Part shown: in pieces, positions 61,416 through 64,000 of the stretch | Layout of the letters: every line of letters starts with the position of its first letter | Numbering within the stretch: the first letter of the stretch is position 1 | From: Lysobacterales bacterium | Lineage (GTDB): Bacteria > Pseudomonadota > Gammaproteobacteria > Xanthomonadales > SZUA-36 | Length of the DNA stretch: 64,000 nucleotides | Assembly (NCBI GenBank): GCA_014238945.1 | Contig: JABAAB010000026.1 | Coordinates: 62,001 to 126,000, forward strand | Direction of reading: 5' to 3' | Program-made: the position numbers and the translations under genes | Notes under the pieces: generated by a model | The model's input: only the letters and a program-made list of their open reading frames with translations | The model's database searches: none | What the model was told of the DNA's origin: nothing

Positions 61416-62944
61416 TGATAGCTTGTCGGCCGGCCGGAAGAAAATTGTGCCCAAACCGGTTCTCGGGAAAGCCGGCCATTGGACTGGAGACGCAAAGCCC
61501 CAACACTTCCCGGATATTCGAGGTCAGGGTCAATTTGCATCAAGGGAAGCCAGCGTATCAAATTCCACGCGTCCCCACCCAGCGCAAACAAGTTATTAAA
61601 AGTCCCGCCACGCAGGCTTTCCAGGGTCATGTTGGTGTCGCTGGGTGGATCAAGTTGCCAGGAGGTGGTTGGAAATACCACACCATTGAGATCACGGTCT
61701 GGCGCCTGTTCTGTCCGACCACTGAATACCCGGCCCATGGCGTATACAGGAATATCTCCGGCGTCGTGAAATCGCAGCAATGGTTTCAATGCTCTGCCCT
61801 GCATCGGTGTGGCCGCCAGGAACACAAATTGGAAATCACTGCGGCGATGGGGTTCAAAATTAAGTGGTATGCCAAGATGGGACTGCAGTGAAGATTTTCG
61901 CTGCACGCTTTCATCTATTTTCAGCAGCTTAGTCAACATGACGCTGTGATCGTTTTCGGTTGTATTAAATCTGGCGCTGGCAGTAATTTTCCCGTTACCT
62001 TGTTCAAATGCAGATATGAAAGCTTGTTCAATTCGAATGCCCCAGGCATTGTCCGGAACGATCATGATGCCCTGCCGGTGATCCTGTCCCAGGGCACGGA
62101 CAGCAATGGCTGCTGCTTCCTCAGCCTGTGATAGCGACAGGCTGTGCACAATACCCTTTTGTCCCCGGTCTGTGGATGACACTGCATCGTTGAGTAAGAG
62201 GATCGGTACGTCAGGATTGCTGATACCGGCCAGGGCCCGGGTTGATTCAATCCGCAATGGACCAATTATCTGGGTGGCACCGTCTTCCCTGGCCTGAAGG
62301 TAAGCTGCAAGAGCTGCTTCACTGTTTTCCCCACTGGAATAGAACCTGATGACCGCATCGCCGGGATGTTCCAGGTAGCTGGTGATAATCCCGTCCCTGA
62401 TGGCCCGGGCTGCTGCGGACAAACCTCCGGTTTCCGGTAACAGGACTGCGACACGGGATGGAACAGGAAAATATGAGCCATAAAGAGAGACCAGCTCAGA
62501 AAAATACCTACGGTTAATCACGTGTCCGTAATGGTAGTCAGCCCAGGTTTTAGCCGCGACTGCTGTTGACCCCTTGTCAATCAAAGCAGTACGGATTTGT
62601 TCCGTTAGTTCCAGCCATTCGCCAATTTCGGGGCCGTAGTACTCTGAGTCAACCAGGGTCCTGAGTTCGCCGGAAGGCAGTGATTCAAGAGACCTGAGGA
62701 TTTCCAGCGCTGGTTCGGGCTGGTAACTTTTCATCTCTTCGATGAGCACGGATATTCCAGCGATGCTGCGCCTGCCAGCATAATGATCGCCGGGTTGGCG
62801 AGTTATATTGTCTATTGATGGAGGTGACACGGATGATTGTTCGGCCGTTGTATCTTCAACCGGTCGCACAACGGTGCCTCCACAGCCCTGCAATATGGTC
62901 AGCAGTACAGTCAGTATCGGGATACAGTAAGTAGTGAATGTCAT
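61397..62944 (-). CDS. lpoA: Penicillin-binding protein activator LpoA
   Basis: Lipobox LTILQGC; N-terminal helical repeats and periplasmic-binding-like C-terminal domain; divergent from rsmI as is typical; the ORF extends to 63196 but MTFTTYC at 62944 gives the signal peptide. Confidence 0.88.
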   Translation of the reverse strand: MTFTTYCIPILTVLLTILQGCGGTVVRPVEDTTAEQSSVSPPSIDNITRQPGDHYAGRRSIAGISVLIEEMKSYQPEPALEILRSLESLPSGELRTLVDSEYYGPEIGEWLELTEQIRTALIDKGSTAVAAKTWADYHYGHVINRRYFSELVSLYGSYFPVPSRVAVLLPETGGLSAAARAIRDGIITSYLEHPGDAVIRFYSSGENSEAALAAYLQAREDGATQIIGPLRIESTRALAGISNPDVPILLLNDAVSSTDRGQKGIVHSLSLSQAEEAAAIAVRALGQDHRQGIMIVPDNAWGIRIEQAFISAFEQGNGKITASARFNTTENDHSVMLTKLLKIDESVQRKSSLQSHLGIPLNFEPHRRSDFQFVFLAATPMQGRALKPLLRFHDAGDIPVYAMGRVFSGRTEQAPDRDLNGVVFPTTSWQLDPPSDTNMTLESLRGGTFNNLFALGGDAWNLIRWLPLMQIDPDLEYPGSVGALRLQSNGRLSREPVWAQFSSGRPTSYQWPEIP

Positions 62945-63076
62945 AATCGATGGTCCGTGGATTCCTTGATGATCAATCTTTCCATCCTGGTACCTGCCAA
63001 ATGATAACCTATATGAATGGTTTTCAATGAGAGCCGAATCGGATATTACAACTTTAGCATCACCGGGAACGCTATC

Positions 63077-63904
63077 ATGTCGCAAGAAGGTCTCTATGTT
63101 GTAGCAACACCCATCGGAAACCTGGAAGATATTTCTTACCGGGCGGTCAGGATATTGTCTGAAGTTGATTATATTGCAGCGGAAGATACCCGACATTCAC
63201 GTGCCTTGCTATCCCGTCATGGTATTTCAACTCAGATGATGGCTTTTCACGAACACAACGAAGACCGCATGACGGGCCAGCTGCTAAAACTGATTGCCGA
63301 AGGCACATCAGTTGCAATCATTTCTGATGCGGGAACACCACTGATCTCGGATCCGGGCTACCGCCTGGTTCTGTCTGCAAGAGAGGCTGATCTTCCAGTG
63401 TTCACCCTGCCAGGTCCCAGTGCGGTTACCGCCGCTCTTTCCGTTGCAGGTCTGCCAACGGACCGTTTTGTGTTTGAGGGGTTTCTGCCGTCAAAGGACG
63501 GTGCGAGGACAAGAAAACTGGAATCACTTGCACATGAGACCAGAACACTGGTTTTTTTTGAATCCAAACATCGGATCGAAGTCACGATTGCCACCTTGGC
63601 AAATATCTTTGGAGAAGATCGAATATGTGCCGTTTGCAGGGAATTGACCAAGAAATTTGAAACGGTCCTCAGGGCATCCCTGGGTGATTTAAAACATCGT
63701 TTGGGGCTGGATCAAAACCAGCTGCGCGGTGAGTTTGTGCTTGTCGTTGCAGGTCGGGAACATGATGAAGCAGAAGGACTGATCAAGGCGCGCAAGATGT
63801 TTACAGCCCTGTCGGAATACCTGCCCGCATCAAAGGCGGCCCGTGTGGCAGCAAAACTGAACAATGTTCCCCGAAGAGAAGTCTACCGGATTGTACAAAA
63901 GTGA
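63077..63904 (+). CDS. rsmI: 16S rRNA (cytidine-1402-2'-O)-methyltransferase RsmI
   Basis: GLYVVATPIGNLEDISYRAVRILSEVDYIAAEDTRHS. Confidence 0.95.
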   Translation: MSQEGLYVVATPIGNLEDISYRAVRILSEVDYIAAEDTRHSRALLSRHGISTQMMAFHEHNEDRMTGQLLKLIAEGTSVAIISDAGTPLISDPGYRLVLSAREADLPVFTLPGPSAVTAALSVAGLPTDRFVFEGFLPSKDGARTRKLESLAHETRTLVFFESKHRIEVTIATLANIFGEDRICAVCRELTKKFETVLRASLGDLKHRLGLDQNQLRGEFVLVVAGREHDEAEGLIKARKMFTALSEYLPASKAARVAAKLNNVPRREVYRIVQK

Positions 63905-63947
63905 AAACCACTATCAATGCGCTCCCGGGTGAAGGACAATATCAATG

Positions 63948-64000
63948 GGAGCCGGCCAGGCAATCGCGTTTTCGTCCTTTGGGCGGAAAGGAGGAAAGTC
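63948..64000 (+). ncRNA. rnpB: RNase P RNA (5' end, truncated by window edge)
   Basis: GGAGCCGGCCAGGCAATCGCG...GGAAAGGAGGAAAGTC aligns with the bacterial type A RNase P 5' region (GAAGCTGACCAGACAGTCGC...GGAGGAAAGTC); position after rsmI. Confidence 0.85.

Noticed and set aside
1-64000. CRISPR arrays, IS elements, prophage or toxin-antitoxin islands
   Set aside because: No regularly spaced repeats, transposases, phage structural genes or TA pairs found in either strand's ORFs.

Overview
This is a 64 kb stretch of what looks like a gammaproteobacterial chromosome. It is almost entirely coding and dominated by conserved housekeeping genes. Blocks in order: a ubiquinone hydroxylase fragment, cysM, oxyR; trpS, an MscS channel, proS; pssA; holD-rimI; pepA-holC-valS-DUF1643; lptF-lptG; a TtpC-type TonB energisation cluster (DUF3450, ExbB-like, ExbB, ExbD, TonB, TPR); xerD-dsbC; purL; an exosortase-H-associated-like membrane protein; a type II secretion operon (gspE-F-G-H-I-J-K-L-M-C/N-D); two secreted proteins of unclear function; a PpiC-type isomerase; a Wzm/Wzt polysaccharide ABC cluster with two GT2 enzymes, a methyltransferase and an epimerase; ettA; glyA-nrdR-ribD-ribE-ribBX-ribH-nusB-thiL-pgpA; dolP-yraN-lpoA; rsmI; and the 5' end of RNase P RNA at the right edge. 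I found no CRISPR array, IS element, prophage, tRNA or recognisable defence island. The best second-look items are: a perfect OxyR half-site next to oxyR; an atypical T2SS (lipoprotein secretin, ATPase without the CxxC zinc motif); an orphan XrtH-associated-like protein; a shared 26-nt upstream element in front of the two secreted-protein genes; a RibB with a degenerate GTP cyclohydrolase II domain; and a methyltransferase/Wzt pair that could form a chain-termination module. All calls come from reading the sequence and ORF track; no database search was run.
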